Assembly: GCA_948567375.1 (NCBI GenBank)
Contig: OX419761.1
Span: forward strand, 30,940,501-31,004,500
DNA from: Lunularia cruciata
Lineage: Eukaryota > Streptophyta > Marchantiopsida > Lunulariales > Lunulariaceae
Length of the DNA stretch: 64,000 nucleotides
Direction of reading: 5' to 3'
Part shown: piece after piece, positions 1-12,094 of the stretch
How positions within the stretch are numbered: the first letter of the stretch is position 1
Layout: each line of letters starts with the position of its first letter
Program-made: the position numbers and the translations under genes
Notes under the pieces: generated by a model
The model's input: only the letters and a program-made list of their open reading frames with translations
Told to the model about the DNA's origin: nothing
Database searches by the model: none

Positions 1-2281
1 ATGAATAGAAACCATACATTTAATAATTTTACTTTAATGTGCTCACTTTAAAAACTAATAATAAAACAATAGGACTCAACTCAACAAGGTCATTAGATAG
101 AAATATAATTTTCTCTAAATAGTCTGTTCTTTGGTTTTCTATGTAGATATTTCTTGGTTCTTTTCCAAAATAGTGTATAGAATATGATGAAATTTTAGAA
201 TTTGAATGGAAACTAAATGTAATTGCAAATGAAATTTTAATATTTCTCTATCATTCTGTATTGCTCGCATCAAATCAAAAATCTCTATATAGAGATGAGA
301 CCACCTACTTGGGTAAAGAGTTTACCTTACTATTTTAGTGAAAGTATAGATACTAACAAAAAACCTGATAAAAACATGAGTATGCTCTACATATACACGG
401 AAATGAAACATAAATTATGATAACATAAACTCTTCCAAAACTACAAATAAGGTCAAGTTACTAAGTGATACCTTTACTGTAGTTATCCCAAGAGTAAAAA
501 AATTTTAGGGTCTACGTTTGAAATTCAAGTGGATGAAGTAAAATTGTTTGATAAAGAAATTCTGACAATCTAAAAGAAGAATGAAAATAATTAGATCCAT
601 GATAAAAAGAGTGCATGGAATTTGAATGGACTTGATGAATTTATATGGAATTAAGTAAATTGGAATTTCATGTAGGAAAATAATAATTTTCTAATGAAAA
701 TAAGTAAATATCAGGTGCTTTTCATCAAAATAAACGTGACAAAGAGAGGAATTAAGAATTTCACGAAAACTAAGTTCAAAGAGGAGGATGAGAACTATTA
801 AAAGGAAAAAAATATGAGTAAGGTGGAAGTTATAACATCCACATAACCTGTAAATATAATATACTTTAATCGTACATTTTTAGAAAGAAATCGAGACTTA
901 AGTAGATCTTCGCATCATGACATCCTTGTGGTAATACCTTTAATTCTCTTTTTGCTTTTGGAAGTATATTGTAGGATACTCGGTAAAAGAATATGATGGT
1001 TGGTTTAGGTATTAATTTGTGGGTTAATTTACCTTTCATAGTGCCCAAAAACTCACATTCTGGCCGAATCTGAGTTTGCAACTCCAACCATGATCAAACT
1101 AATTCCTTTTCTCTTTAGTATTTTAGGTTCATTGTGGCGTATAGTGTAAATTTGGTGGTGAATCCTCTCATTTTCGCTTCGAAAACTACTACTTCTGGAC
1201 CTTCGCCAACGTGTCAATGTCGATCAATCCTCTTCATCCCGCAATACACCCGACCGACGTCTCCAAGCGCCAAGCAAGCTCTGGATTGTGGAATTAGATG
1301 TTATTTTCATCGCCTCCGAAGTGGCTTTGATAACTAGATGCACAAGCGTGCTCCGTACACGGTATCCGCCGGGGCAATTGGCAAACGTGTTGGCAATTGA
1401 TCACTATATGGAATGGAGAACAAAAGTCTCCAGTTAAAGATCATTGGAATACTATTTCTTGTTGAAAATCATTGATACTCTTCTTTTAAAGTAACAGAAT
1501 CGATCAAAAACGACCAAATATTCAAAAATCTTAAAGAAAATATAGTATAAAACTGCATGAATCCTCCGTATAATATTTGTTAAAGTTGATTATTGCCTAA
1601 GGAACTTACTCATAATCAATTTATGAATTTATATTTCACGTATTAATAAACCTATATTTCTCCTTAGTTAAATAGATTGATGAACGGTGAATGCCCCCGA
1701 TAACAAGAAGAAGAAGACCCCGTCAAGCCAAGCAGTGTACAAGGATAAAATGTAAGAGATAAAATGGGGCTAAACCTCAATGATAATGATTGATAAACAA
1801 GTTTGATAAAAGGATCCTAGAAATAAAAATCTTGAGTTCAATAATTAATTGAACCAAAAAATCATAATTTATTTGAAAGATAAAATAGATTTATTGGAAA
1901 TCACAAGATAGTAGGAATTGAACAACTTTTAATAACCAAGAAACTTACCCACTACACTTCTAAAATAAAAACACTATGTAGATTCTTTCAATCATATGAG
2001 CTAAAAAGATATTTTCAATAACGAAAATATACCTTAAATTATATTTCTATCGAGGATGGACTCTCCGAATTCCTAACTCCTGAATAATGATAATGAAATA
2101 TTACCAAGAATAATCGGTCGCATTCCATAATAAACATCCGAAACTCGTCCCCGGAAATCAGAGGTAAACTCTCAATATTTCCCTGTTTCTGAACTACAAT
2201 GCAATGAAATTTGGGTTTTAAGAGTTTCTTAGTACAAGAGAAGACAAGAGGAGAAAATTGTGGTGTTTTAACGTTAATTTA
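1..2281. other. AT-rich intergenic DNA, no gene recognised
   Basis: Strongly AT-rich sequence with only short chance reading frames on both strands. A patch near 1,180-1,400 is clearly richer in G, C and CpG than its surroundings. It holds a 67-codon plus-strand frame (1,134-1,337) resembling no family I know. The patch might be a remnant of host genic DNA or an exon of an unseen gene, but nothing in it supports a call. Confidence 0.5.
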
Positions 2282-2378
2282 GGGGAATTTACATATGGGT
2301 ACGGAAATCATAAATATTTACATATAAGGACATCATTCAAAAATATTTACTGATAGGGTACACTTCATTGTCCCACAC
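2282..2378 (+). repeat. Left terminal inverted repeat of the MULE
   Basis: This stretch matches the reverse complement of 4,381-4,475 along nearly its whole length, including the blocks GGAATTTACATA, TTCAAAAA and the GATA-GGG-ACACTT block. Several substitutions show age. Confidence 0.68.
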
Positions 2379-2390
2379 TTGCTCCGGTTC

Positions 2391-2574
2391 ACTCAAGGCT
2401 CTTACCCGCCATAACCTCTATTCTCTTTGTTACAACAATAAGGTAGATTTCTCAACTTTCCTTGTAGCATGACCACAAGATCACTCACGGCGTTTATCCG
2501 CTATAACCCCTATTTCTTTTGTAACAGCAATGTGATAGAACTCTCAGCTTTACTTGTAGCATGACCACAAGATC
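2391..2574 (+). repeat. Diverged 92-bp tandem duplication just inside the MULE left end
   Basis: Copy 1 (2,391-2,482) and copy 2 (2,483-2,574) align over their full length at about 80% identity. Both begin ACTCA-GGC and end with the identical block TAGCATGACCACAAGATC. The position immediately inside the terminal repeat suggests a subterminal repeat array, common in MULEs. Confidence 0.8.
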
Positions 2575-2649
2575 AGACAAGCTAAGTTCACCGGCTGAAT
2601 TTTACTCCACTGAAGGGTTTATTATGGCTTAGAACGGTAACTATACAGC

Positions 2650-4250
2650 ACAATGATGATGGTCACATGTTTGACTATTATGCCCTTTTTCTCCACACTT
2701 GTCGCAAGAAAGCTGACCTTACAAGGCTGTTTCTCTACAGCTTCAAATTCTATTCTAATTTTCTTGGGCCAGTCTGCTTGCTTTATATTTCCAGATGGAT
2801 ACTTTGATGCATGACTTTGAAGTTGTTAAGACCAAGCTGATACACTATACCAGTGCACACATCTTGAAAAGTCTGTTGAATTCTTGATCAAACGTCTTTT
2901 AAGATTGAAGTCTGCTAGTGTTTGTTAGCTCCATGCGCCATTGGTGCATGAGCACACCGCTTTTCTGCACAACTTGCACAATTGCTTCAAGTTGCTCAGC
3001 ATCTCTTACTTCTAGATCCAAGAGTTGGTAGAATCAACATATTTGACATCAATATGCCAAATTATGGAACTGAAGCATGGTTAAATGTACACATTGGTAA
3101 TGCTATTCTGCAAGATATGAGGCCACCTCCTCATTCATCTCTGCAATTTGAGCCATTGAAGCTTCAAATGGTTCATGGTTAGGGCTTTTATAGTTGCACA
3201 AATCTTGCCATTGAGCCATTGTTTTAAATTGTACATTGACATTGTTTCTATATGCCAAACACATTTGCCTTGGTGTGAATAAGGGTATTTTTTATGTCAT
3301 TTCATTTATTATGCCCTATAATCACTTACATGAATATACATTAGCTTTGTATAAATGCTTTTATCAAACACCATCTATACAAGACTACTCTTTTGTCATA
3401 AGCTTTGTGAGAACCCCATAGTTCTCTACAACTGCATACCTTTTCTTGGTAGTTGCTAATGGACACTACCTCCAAATTCAGAAATCCCAGGGCTTCTACA
3501 ATAAGTACACAAAACCACATCCAATTCTTTGCATTCTTGATTTGCACTATAGCAAATGCAACATGAGGTTGTTGGTTTGTGCCATCAAGAACACTCATAA
3601 CAAGGTATACACCCTTGTATATTCCTTTGGGATGGCATATGCATCAATTATGTATACAAGGAAAGAGAAGCGGGTTGTGTGCATCCAAGGGGCAAGACAT
3701 ATAAACACTTACTTGATATAATGATCAAAATTCACTTGAAAGTTTGTTACCCTTCTTGGGTTTTCAATTTTCAAGGTGGCCGAGAGGGAGGAGATTGTTT
3801 GAGAGCTATTTTAGTATTTAGAACTGATCTCTTCCTGTGTACTTCCATATTGTGCCATGCAGCCATATATGATGTCTCTACAAGTAGTTCCGAGCGAGTG
3901 TGGTTGACAATGTCTTCATGCATGATCTTTTGAACATTATGAACAAGTGGCCTTGCAAACTTTGCTAGGTTGTGTCTAGGTCCTTGAAATGATTTTTAGG
4001 TCATGCAAGTGTGTGGTTAACAAAACAATGTGCAACAACCAGCCTTGTGACGGTTGATGGACACTTGAAACTTGCATGCATTTGCTTCTAAGGTGCTTGC
4101 TAAATTACATCTTGGAAACATGGACTTTGCTTCCTTGTTAGTGGTGCTTACCGCCATTGGACAAACAATGCATATGTTTTGCAGTCTGTTGCTTATGAAT
4201 TCATATGGAGCTAAATATAGCAATTGAATAATTGGAAGATGTTGCACATG
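2650..4250 (-). pseudogene. MULE/MuDR-type transposase, degraded
   Basis: Read on the minus strand across frameshifts, the order of motifs is that of a MULE transposase. Near 3,770 is an NPRRVTNFQVNFDHY block (family pattern N-P-G...). Near 3,620-3,500 lies the DDE core start, KGVYLVMSVLDGTNQQ, followed by AFAIVQ and NWMWF, which match the family pattern KG-YKG-LL-A-xx-D-xNN...AFAVVE...SW-WF. The Asp near 3,585 is the predicted first catalytic residue. At 2,665-2,706 a C-terminal zinc knuckle CDKCGEKGHNSQTC has perfect C-x2-C-x4-H-x4-C spacing. The enzyme would cut and move the element by DDE chemistry. Multiple stops and frame changes make it non-functional. I could not place the second and third acidic residues. 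Confidence 0.75.
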
Positions 4251-4380
4251 CTTCTTCTACAATACTAAAGGTTACTCCAACTTGCAAGGTGTAGGCCATG
4301 TTAAAGCTAACAGATTTATGGATGAGAGTAAAGTGAACAAGGGTGGTGTTGAGTAGGAGTAAGTGCATTGTTTTTGGGTA

Positions 4381-4475
4381 TGAGCGGGAAAGTGTGCCCT
4401 TATCTATAAATCTTTTTGAACTGTGCCTTTATTTGTGAAAAAAATAAAATTTGTGCACCTTTATGTAAATTCCAC
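4381..4475 (-). repeat. Right terminal inverted repeat of the MULE
   Basis: Inverted partner of 2,282-2,378. The element end reads ...TATGTAAATTCCAC on the plus strand, followed by a possible worn target duplication (TCAAATTTA against GTTAATTTA on the left). Confidence 0.68.
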
Positions 4476-5380
4476 TCAAATTTATGATGTTATAAAGAAA
4501 TTTACAAGAACAAAATTTAACTATCTATGCCAATGCTGATGCAAAGTAACAAAGAAATGTCATAGTAAGCCTTGGGTATAGTTAAGTCTTCCTCTATGCT
4601 TGGGGTCATGTTAAATGAAAAACTTTGGAAAAGGGAAAAAAGAAAAAGCTAAAGGATGACAAGAATGATAGCAAAGGAAAAAGATGATTGAATAGAATAA
4701 CAAGAAGTATGGGAAGACCCTATCAAGCCATACAAGGAGCCAAGTTTCAATAGTATAGATATGAAAAATCTACCCTTCTACACCTAAGATGTTTGAGCTA
4801 TTCTAGTCATATGGTCTACAAATTATTGGAGTATCAAATAAGCATCACCTAGTGTAATTGCTCTACTATAGATTGCACCAACCAATGCTCTCTATAGAGT
4901 AATAGATACAAATGATCTAAAGTATGTTATAAAGTAGAAAAGTGAGAGTTGTACTCTAAAGTCTAAAATTTCATGCTCTTCCAGGCTCCTTGATAAGTGT
5001 GTCAAATGTCATATCCATTTCTCCATATCACTCCAAGACTAGAGGAATAAAGATGTGACATAGTTGCATACACTTATACTTCGAGATCTTACCTATTGCC
5101 ACTCCACTTGCCACCCATCTAGGAAAATGAGTAATCATTCCTTCCAAAACTACATCATGTGTAGGATCTACAACCACAACATCCACTATTGTCCCTTGAT
5201 AACCTTGGACCAAGTATAAATCTACATTGACTAGTGAATTTGCAAAGCATACCAATACTCCCTTCAAGCAAGGTATCTACCTTCTCATGCCATGGAAAAC
5301 ACTATATCCTTGATGGCATCATAGGTAGTTATCCTTTGTCCTCCAAAAGAACACCATATCATATGGACCAATGATGTATT
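4476..5380. other. AT-rich spacer between MULE and copia element
   Basis: No gene recognised. A 79-codon minus-strand frame (5,028-5,267) is valine-rich and could be a scrap of retroelement coding sequence, but no diagnostic motif is present. Confidence 0.4.
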
Positions 5381-5602
5381 TGTTGATACTATCCCAAGCT
5401 TGTAGTGACTTAGATATAGACTTAGGATTAGTTGTATTGAGTTTAGGATACATATGTACACTATATATACATGAGAGGAGTTTTTTTCTCACTATTGACT
5501 CTTGCTTACCTCTCTCTCTCTCTATTATGAATTATCTTGGTCCACTCTCTCTTTGTCTCTGTGTTATGAATTATCTTGGACCAATCCTTATGTTTCTTCA
5601 CA
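5381..5602 (+). repeat. 5' LTR of the copia element
   Basis: Starts TGTTGATACTATCCCAAG and ends ...TTCTTCACA directly before the primer-binding site. Matches 19,038-19,246, sharing GATACATATGTACACT, TATATACATGAGA, a CT-rich microsatellite and CCAATCCTT. The run TATATATACATG is a plausible TATA region. Confidence 0.82.
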
Positions 5603-5614
5603 TGGTATCATAGT
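5603..5614 (+). promoter_or_regulatory. Primer-binding site, initiator Met tRNA type
   Basis: TGGTATCATAGT agrees at 10 of 12 positions with TGGTATCAGAGC, the usual plant LTR-retrotransposon site complementary to the 3' end of initiator Met tRNA. It sits directly after the left LTR. Confidence 0.8.
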
Positions 5615-6090
5615 AGGTGAGAGGTTGAGTAAGGTTTGTGCACTTGGAGAAAGATAGGTGAGAGTAGTTGAAGAGTTTATGGTTTTTTTTATACAATTAG
5701 AGTTGCCAATGGCACCATTTTGGCTCAAAAATTGCAACTTTAGAGGTCAAGAATGAAATTTTTTTGCTTTAAATTTTTGCACCTCAATCATAAACCTACC
5801 TGTTTAGAATTTGTGATTTTGGTATAGCACTTCTGAGCACTTTAGAAGGCCAACCAACATTTTTTAAAGGAAAAGTTCACCTTTGATAAAACTAAACACA
5901 AAACTTTGGTCATTCTACCATAGTGGAATTTTTGGGTTAATTGGAGCTATCTCTTATTTTTCAAACAAAGTATTGGGCAAGATCATTTTCAGAAATTGTG
6001 TTTTCTTGACTCCACAAGTCAAGATTTTTGTTTCTCATTACTCTATGATTACATGTTCAGTCCATTGTCCTACTATGCTCTTCTCTCTCT
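5615..6090 (+). other. Copia leader and interrupted 5' internal sequence
   Basis: Sequence downstream of the primer-binding site, with no intact reading frame. Recognisable copia coding sequence resumes only near 14,220, so the foreign DNA was inserted somewhere to the right of about 6,090. Confidence 0.4.
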
Positions 6091-7739
6091 AAGAACACAC
6101 TAGATGCCTATGTATGTAGACTTATCATTGATCATTTTTGGCCCACTTCTCTTCCCAATAGCGGAACCTTTTGCTGCTATTTCCAATGTTCATTTCTATT
6201 GGGTAGGGAAAATGCAACGTAATCTATCATCACAACATGCACTCCTTGTTTATTGGTCATCACTTCCAACATTGCTAAGGAAAAATACACATCATACTTA
6301 AATGGAAGGAACCTAAGTGCAATGCCCATACACCAATCCAAACCAATTAGGCTTACAATCAGGCATACAAAGCACAAAGAGGATGCAAATACAGAAAATT
6401 GAACAATTACTACCCATGATTTTGGTAGAAATGTGCTTCAAAGCTTCCTTGCTCTATCCAAGAGCTATTCTCAATTTGTACTCTATAACAACACTACATT
6501 GTTCAAATTTGTAATATTATGGTAAGAACCAATTGATCACATGAGGATATGAGTGGGTATGACTAAAAACAAGGTAAAAGTGTCATAAGACTGTCAATCT
6601 ATATTTTTGTACTTAACCTCATGGGAAAAAGTCATTCCCAAAAGATAGTCTCATCCCTATTAGTGTACTACAAAAATATAAACAATCACTAACAACTTTC
6701 ATTGTAATTGTAGTCTAGAGGACTCTTGCAGGGGATAGATCATTTGCAAAGAAGGTCACTTTGCCTTAGAGTTTCCTTATCTTCTAGCTAGCCTAACCAA
6801 ATTCTTGCCTACTATCATTATGACCAATATACAATCTATCTTCTACCCCACTATTACAAACATTGAGTTGCACAAGATAGATAGATCTCAAAGTGTCTCA
6901 CAAGTTGTAGGATGAATCATGCAAACTAAATTGGAGCTAGATCTCCCAAGGGTTCATATCTCTTTGTCATCTACAACTATAACATCTACTATCTTTCACA
7001 TAAGGCACAACATACAAGAGGTTAGAATGATTCATACTAGTTAGTCCCCCAATTTGTGATAATTAATGATACCTAGGCCTATAAAAGTCCATTACAATAT
7101 CATTATTGGCCTATGTAGAGCACTTAGAGGTTCATGAATGATTTTTTCACTCCAAGGTTATACCTCTATACCAAGATTCCTCACAACTAAGTGACTAAGT
7201 ATGCAAACATTCGTATAGAAACTAGATACATACACATACATTGACTTGATAGTCTTGATGGTATAAGCCTTGTTTACTATGATGGAAAGATGCACCTAAT
7301 GAACACAATAAACATCAGGTCTAAGCCTTATATACATTTCCTACTTAGCTGCCAAAGAGATCCAACGGCTACAAATGACTAGAAGTCTTCTACTTATATC
7401 TTATCTTCACTAATCTTATCTTAATCCTATCCTAATCTAGTCTCCAAGTAGTCATTTCAATTCATCAATTGATATTGAGTTGCAACCTCAACAGATCTAT
7501 TATATCTTACTATGTCATATAGTGGTCTACATAGATTTTTTATTTACAGTAAGGTCTATGAACTATTTACAAGTACAAAGTGTCTTGACTATGACTACAA
7601 GATGTAAATGATTAGCAAGGTATGAACAAAATATGAGAGGAAAATGACTACAAGAAAAAAAAAAAACTATAAACAAATTGCTTATAACACTATCTATTGT
7701 GGCTTTGTTCTTAATGCAATATTGGGTTGTGATTCAATT

Positions 7740-8520
7740 GTAGGATGATCTTGTGATATCAATGAAAGACTACTTGCACCTTACAAATGAAAATAAGGTC
7801 CACAAGCTCCTTTCTTTACCTGAAAACTTTGTTTCCAACACTCATTTGTGCTTCTTTAAAGTTGGAGTTTGTGTGGCTCAACAATCTGAGGGACAAGGCA
7901 ATTATTTGGTCATTTTTATAGACCTTCCTCTCAAGAGCCTCTATTAGCATTCTGAAGTCTTTGATCTTTGTTTGGTTCATTGTGTTGTTGGTCATCCATT
8001 TCAACTAGCCCAAGAGTGGAGTTGCTATATGTTATATGGTTGTGAGAAGCCTTGTATGCTTGTTTGTTAAGGTGTCCCATTCTTGTTGAAGTTTTGAATT
8101 TAGGTCTCCTTGTGCCTTTGTCTTAATCTCCTCTTCCTTATCTTGTGCTTGTTTGCGGCTTGTAGTAGGTTCTTAGATATGAAGATCTATAAGCTCTTTC
8201 AAGTTCATATACCACTACAATTGCCTTTGTGTTAGCGGCCTCATGTTCTTTTTTGGAAATTTCCAACTCTTCATCTTCTATAATTAGCTATTCTTTGTGT
8301 CAAGCTTGTTGTTTTGCAAACTTAGTTTGCATTGCATCAACCTCTATTTGTAGGTGTTATATGATGACTTCATGCTCTTGTAATGCTAATTCTTCTTGTG
8401 CAAACTTCTTGAGCAATTGGTCCTTCTCCTTTCAAAATGTGGTTTATATCATTACTTGTTTGTTGGTGTTGGTTAGTTTGGTATGAAGCAATGCCTTGTC
8501 TTGGCTATTATACTTGTCTT
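7740..8520 (-). pseudogene. Degraded coiled-coil-like coding region
   Basis: Conceptual minus-strand translation between about 8,510 and 8,150, ignoring a few stops, gives sequence rich in Glu, Lys, Gln and Leu with heptad-like spacing, for example KEKDQLLKKFAQEELALQEH and EELEISKKEHEAANTKA. This is typical of coiled coils. The corresponding plus-strand frame (8,229-8,486) is Ser/Cys-rich and looks like its antisense shadow. Function unknown. Position and strand suggest it belongs to the same decayed unit as the acidic repeats to the right. Confidence 0.4.
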
Positions 8521-8530
8521 GTTGTAAAGG

Positions 8531-8616
8531 TATTTGTGACAACCCGGCAAATATCACTTTTGTGGTAATCAAGTATTTGTGACAACCCGGCAAGTATCAC
8601 TTTTGTTCCCAAAGAG
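8531..8616 (+). repeat. 43-bp tandem duplication
   Basis: TATTTGTGACAACCCGGCAA is present at 8,531 and again at 8,574, followed in both copies by TATCACTTTTGT. TGTGACAACCCGGCAA resembles the start of some plant gypsy LTRs, so this may be a broken LTR edge. No matching second LTR was found. Confidence 0.7.
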
Positions 8617-9355
8617 ATACTAGTCAGAAATTTCCAAATACAAAGCAAACAATAACAATGTAGTTCTTCTTGGTTGTGTCTTTAATATCTTAGGTAGAAA
8701 CCACACCCAGAAGAGAGTAACAAGCACTGATTTGTATTCTTATCACAACAATTTGTCATGCTTAATCACAACTCCATCAAATCTTTCCAAACAATCTTGA
8801 TTGTGATGATTCAGGCTCTCCCAAAAATGGCACTTCACTGCAAAACTACTTCACCTCAAAATTGTGTTCCACTCCTCCACTGAAGGCACAACTTCCTCGA
8901 TCAAAATTGCTTCACATCAACTTTGCGTTGCACTTACAAATGTAGAATACTACCAACACTACAATTCCTCTCATATCTGTCAAGGCATTGCTCTGATTGC
9001 ACTTCACCCAAGATCAAACACACAGAATGAAGATCAAGGCTACGGAATCCAACATCCAATAAGCACATTGACTTGCACTTCAAAATTCTCCCAACACTCA
9101 CAAACACAAGCACAAAATTGATACTCAAAATCAAAATCAAGCTCAAGCGACGAGCACTACTTCATAACACTTTGCTTTATCTATTCTCAAAAATTATGAG
9201 CACTAAACAACATATGATTGTGAATGCCAATCTTAAATAGTGAAGCAAATGACAATTCTAACAAAAATACCATTCTACAACAACTCTTCCTACCTGTAGA
9301 TCCGAATTGACAATGTAACTCTTCATATCTGCCTCTTTAGATCTCAAATTTGTTA

Positions 9356-9910
9356 CTACTCCAATCCAATATCTACTTCTTCCTCGACTTCTAATCCCAA
9401 ATTAACTTCACTCACTACTATTCTATCCTCGGGTTTCATAACTCCTAACTCCTCTACTAATTCTAGCATTTCTCTTTCTTGATCTACAATTCTTGTTATA
9501 GTTAATCCTTCTAAATCTCTATCTCCCAACCCACTCTTCTCTAAAGTGTTAAATGTCAAATCCAAAGACACCTGCACTCCTATCTCTCTTACTTTGGGTC
9601 TAACTACTATCACTTCCTTTACTAATTTTACTATATCATCATCAAGAATTGTAATTGAAAGTATGGGTACACTATCTATGCCTTCAATTTGCAACCCACT
9701 TTCCCCTAATTGCTCATGTAACTAACCCAAAGACATTTACTATCTAATCTTGCACTTCGGGTTTATTCACTACTACTATTTCTCTTCTAATTCTATCCTA
9801 TCTTCAATCAGAATTGAAATTGAAGTCATGGGTATCCTAAATATCTTCTTTCCTTACTCTAACTTCCTCTAATACCTCTGGCAAGATTCCCAAAGTCACC
9901 TTCATTGCAC
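9356..9910 (-). pseudogene. Acidic protein with tandem ~52-residue repeats, partly degraded
   Basis: The 112-codon minus-strand frame at 9,356-9,694 contains two related blocks 52 residues apart: SITILDDDIVKLVKEVIVV (residue 13 on) and TITRIVDQEREMLELVEELGV (about residue 65 on), each followed by a basic/acidic P-K/E stretch. A third, frameshifted copy lies just to the right (about 9,745-9,860), where the DNA also repeats: AGAATTGTAATTGAAAGTATGGG-like near 9,647 and 9,810. I recognise no family. The frame is rich in Val, Glu, Leu and Asp with few aromatics. It lies between the coiled-coil relic and other minus-strand fragments and may be part of the same dead gene. Confidence 0.4.
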
Positions 9911-10039
9911 TCTGAGGTCCAACTACCTCAGGTTGAATCATATTTGTCTTGAGGCAAATTCTTTAGACCCAAAGTCATGTAAACCCAAAGTCCAAAATCC
10001 GAAATCCAAAGTCCGAAGACACCAAACTACTTTGTACAT

Positions 10040-11970
10040 CTATTCCCAACACTTCAAATACTTGTAATTTCTTCTAAACTCTATGATTCCAAACTCTATG
10101 ATTTTGGTAGCAATGAAAAGCCTTGAACGAGACGCTTCTAAAAAAATATAGCACATATGAATTGGACCATTTTTCAATGAGATACAGCTCCTGCAAGAAT
10201 CCTGACCTATAACCTCCATTTTGGATGCAAAGAAACCCTCCTTCACCGTCTGGTCTGAGTTTTTCAATTTGGTTTCAGCAAGTCACTTCTTCTTTAAAAC
10301 TTGTCCAAGATGAAAAATGTGGGTACCAAAGTATTTTACAAGCTTAATTGGCTTAATGATGGATTCTAGCTCTTTGTAGTAAGATGCAATCTCCTCCAAT
10401 ACTTCCATTACTTATGTCACCATATGTACAACGTATATAGGCATCAACCACACCATCAAATTGTTATTGTATTTCAAGTGATGGTAAATATTATCTATTG
10501 GCTCTTCATCTTGTGTTGGTGGTGTATTGTGAGGAGCACTCCCCATCTTGATGTAGTTTGATATCATCTTGTCTTGATATCATCAACGTCAATAGGTTTG
10601 TCTCCTTCTTGCAGATGGCCCATAATGGAATCTTTTCCTTTCAATTTTTGGGCTTTGCTTCCCAGATATGCATTTCCTTGGCTGTATTTGATCTTGTTTA
10701 GACAATCCCACCTTGTTGGTTTGTGCTCCCAAAGTGATGTTTACCATAGGATTTGTAGGTTAGCAAGGTTCAAGGAAGAAAATAGGCACTTGCACGAGTG
10801 CTTTCTTCAAAATGGCAATGGAGGCATCATCATCATCATCCTCTATTGGTGCTTTCCTTTTGTCATTTGTCACTTCTTTGGGTATTGGTGATGATTGCAC
10901 CTCATTGTTTGTTGTCTCCTTTGAGATTTTGTTGTTGCATCAAGTGACAAGATGCGTGTGAACAAGTCATCATTGCTTGAATTACTTTCATTTATGGAGG
11001 TTTCTTTCTTAGAACAAGAATGACCTTCATTGGTCATAGAAGCTTTGTTTCCACCCCATCTCTTAGCTCCACTTCCAATCTCCCTTGACTATAATTTGAT
11101 GGTCTGGTTTTGCTTTTGTTTCTTGGAGACCAAGGTTTTAGCTTTTGTCATAGTTACCTTCTTACTAATCACAATGGTGTTGTAGGATTTTTTGACATAT
11201 ACAAACTTCTTGGTACAAGCATAATCTTCATCTACTTTTTGATATTTTGTTATTTCCTTGGCCAAATATGGATGTCCAATGATGTAGGCAAGACGATGGG
11301 AATAACTCAAAATTCCTTCTCCTTGTTCATGAAGAACCCCATTCTTATCTGGCCAATCATGGCCACTCTTTGTTCCATGTCCTCTAGCAGCATGTCTACT
11401 CATTCATGAAACATCCGCCCCCAACTCACAAGTTTCCTTCTATGCAAGAGTTGGAAGAAAATTGCTTGGTTGAGATTAACCTACAAGGTTCATTTTGATT
11501 GGAATAGCTTCATGATCAACTCCATTATAACTTGTTGGATGGCATCCTTTAGATATTTTATATCAAGCCCATTAGTGGATTTTCCTCCTACAAATGCATT
11601 GTCTATCTTGGCCTTCATACTCTTGCTTGGCCTTCAGTGAGGAGTATCAATCTACATTTGGCCAAATGACACACACTTTGGTCCACGTAATAGGGTTGGC
11701 TCTTAACAGCTTTTGTATGAGTTTTTTTGTATTTCTTCTAACAATGACAAGTTTGTAAAACCTTAGACCCACAACAAGAAGTCTAGATTTCTCTTTTTCA
11801 AGTACTCATCTCTACAATGCAATCCACTCTCAAATAGTTTGGGAGGTTTGCAAATGATCTTATCCAATTTGAGTGGTTTTGCTTCTATCCTGACCACCAT
11901 TGTTCAATCTGCCATCTTGCAAGTATCTTACTTTAGTTTCTCTAGTATCACATCCTCCCCATCTTAGCAC
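10040..11970 (-). pseudogene. Unidentified minus-strand coding relic, 5' part
   Basis: Protein-like stretches appear in shifting minus-strand frames: a 104-codon frame at 11,089-11,403, an MGSAPHNTPPTQDEEPIDNI stretch near 10,540, and a 75-codon frame at 10,040-10,267. A run of Asp codons comes from an ATC/GAT microsatellite near 10,827-10,842. No conserved domain could be named. Strand, order and the upstream TATA-like box make a single decayed gene plausible but unproven. Confidence 0.33.
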
Positions 11971-12094
11971 TCTTGCATTTTGTATCTACACTTTGCACTT
12001 TGCACTTTACACTTGAGTTTGTAGCAAATCTTGGATAACGGTTCAAGCAAGTAAAAAGCAAGTGAAAAGTAACCTCTTGTGGGATGGTGTTGGC

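Larger units (their letters stand above)
2282..4475 (-). mobile_element. MULE (Mutator-like) DNA transposon relic with terminal inverted repeats
   Basis: The two ends are inverted repeats of roughly 95 bp: the stretch starting GGGGAATTTACAT at 2,282 reappears in reverse complement ending at 4,475. Between them the minus strand carries decayed MULE transposase. The 9 bases outside the ends (2,273-2,281 and 4,476-4,484) agree at 6 of 9 positions, sharing AATTTA, as expected for a worn 9-bp MULE target duplication. The element is about 2.2 kb, a normal size for a single-gene MULE. Many stops and frameshifts show it is dead. The terminal repeats were aligned by eye, so the exact ends may be off by a few bases. 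Confidence 0.72.
6090..12090 (-). other. Foreign DNA inside the copia element: decayed, unidentified minus-strand gene-like sequence
   Basis: This block separates the copia leader from its gag. From about 7,740 upward the minus strand holds a series of broken reading frames running left from a TATA-like box at 12,095-12,102. Two give protein-like sequence of no family I know: 11,089-11,403, which is lysine-rich, and 10,040-10,267. They are followed by an acidic repeat region (9,356-9,910) and a coiled-coil region (7,740-8,520). Frames change repeatedly, so any gene is dead. It could be a captured host gene, the gag-like part of a large retrotransposon, or several fragments. No reverse transcriptase, integrase or transposase motif was found. 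From 6,090 to 7,740 I see nothing recognisable beyond a poly-A run near 7,651. Confidence 0.4.

Noticed and set aside
3446-3721. 91-codon plus-strand frame
   Set aside because: Antisense shadow of the MULE transposase, which reads on the minus strand with recognisable motifs.
5510-5523. CT microsatellite as a regulatory GAGA-type site
   Set aside because: Simple repeat within the copia LTR, present in degraded form in the other LTR; motif alone is too weak.
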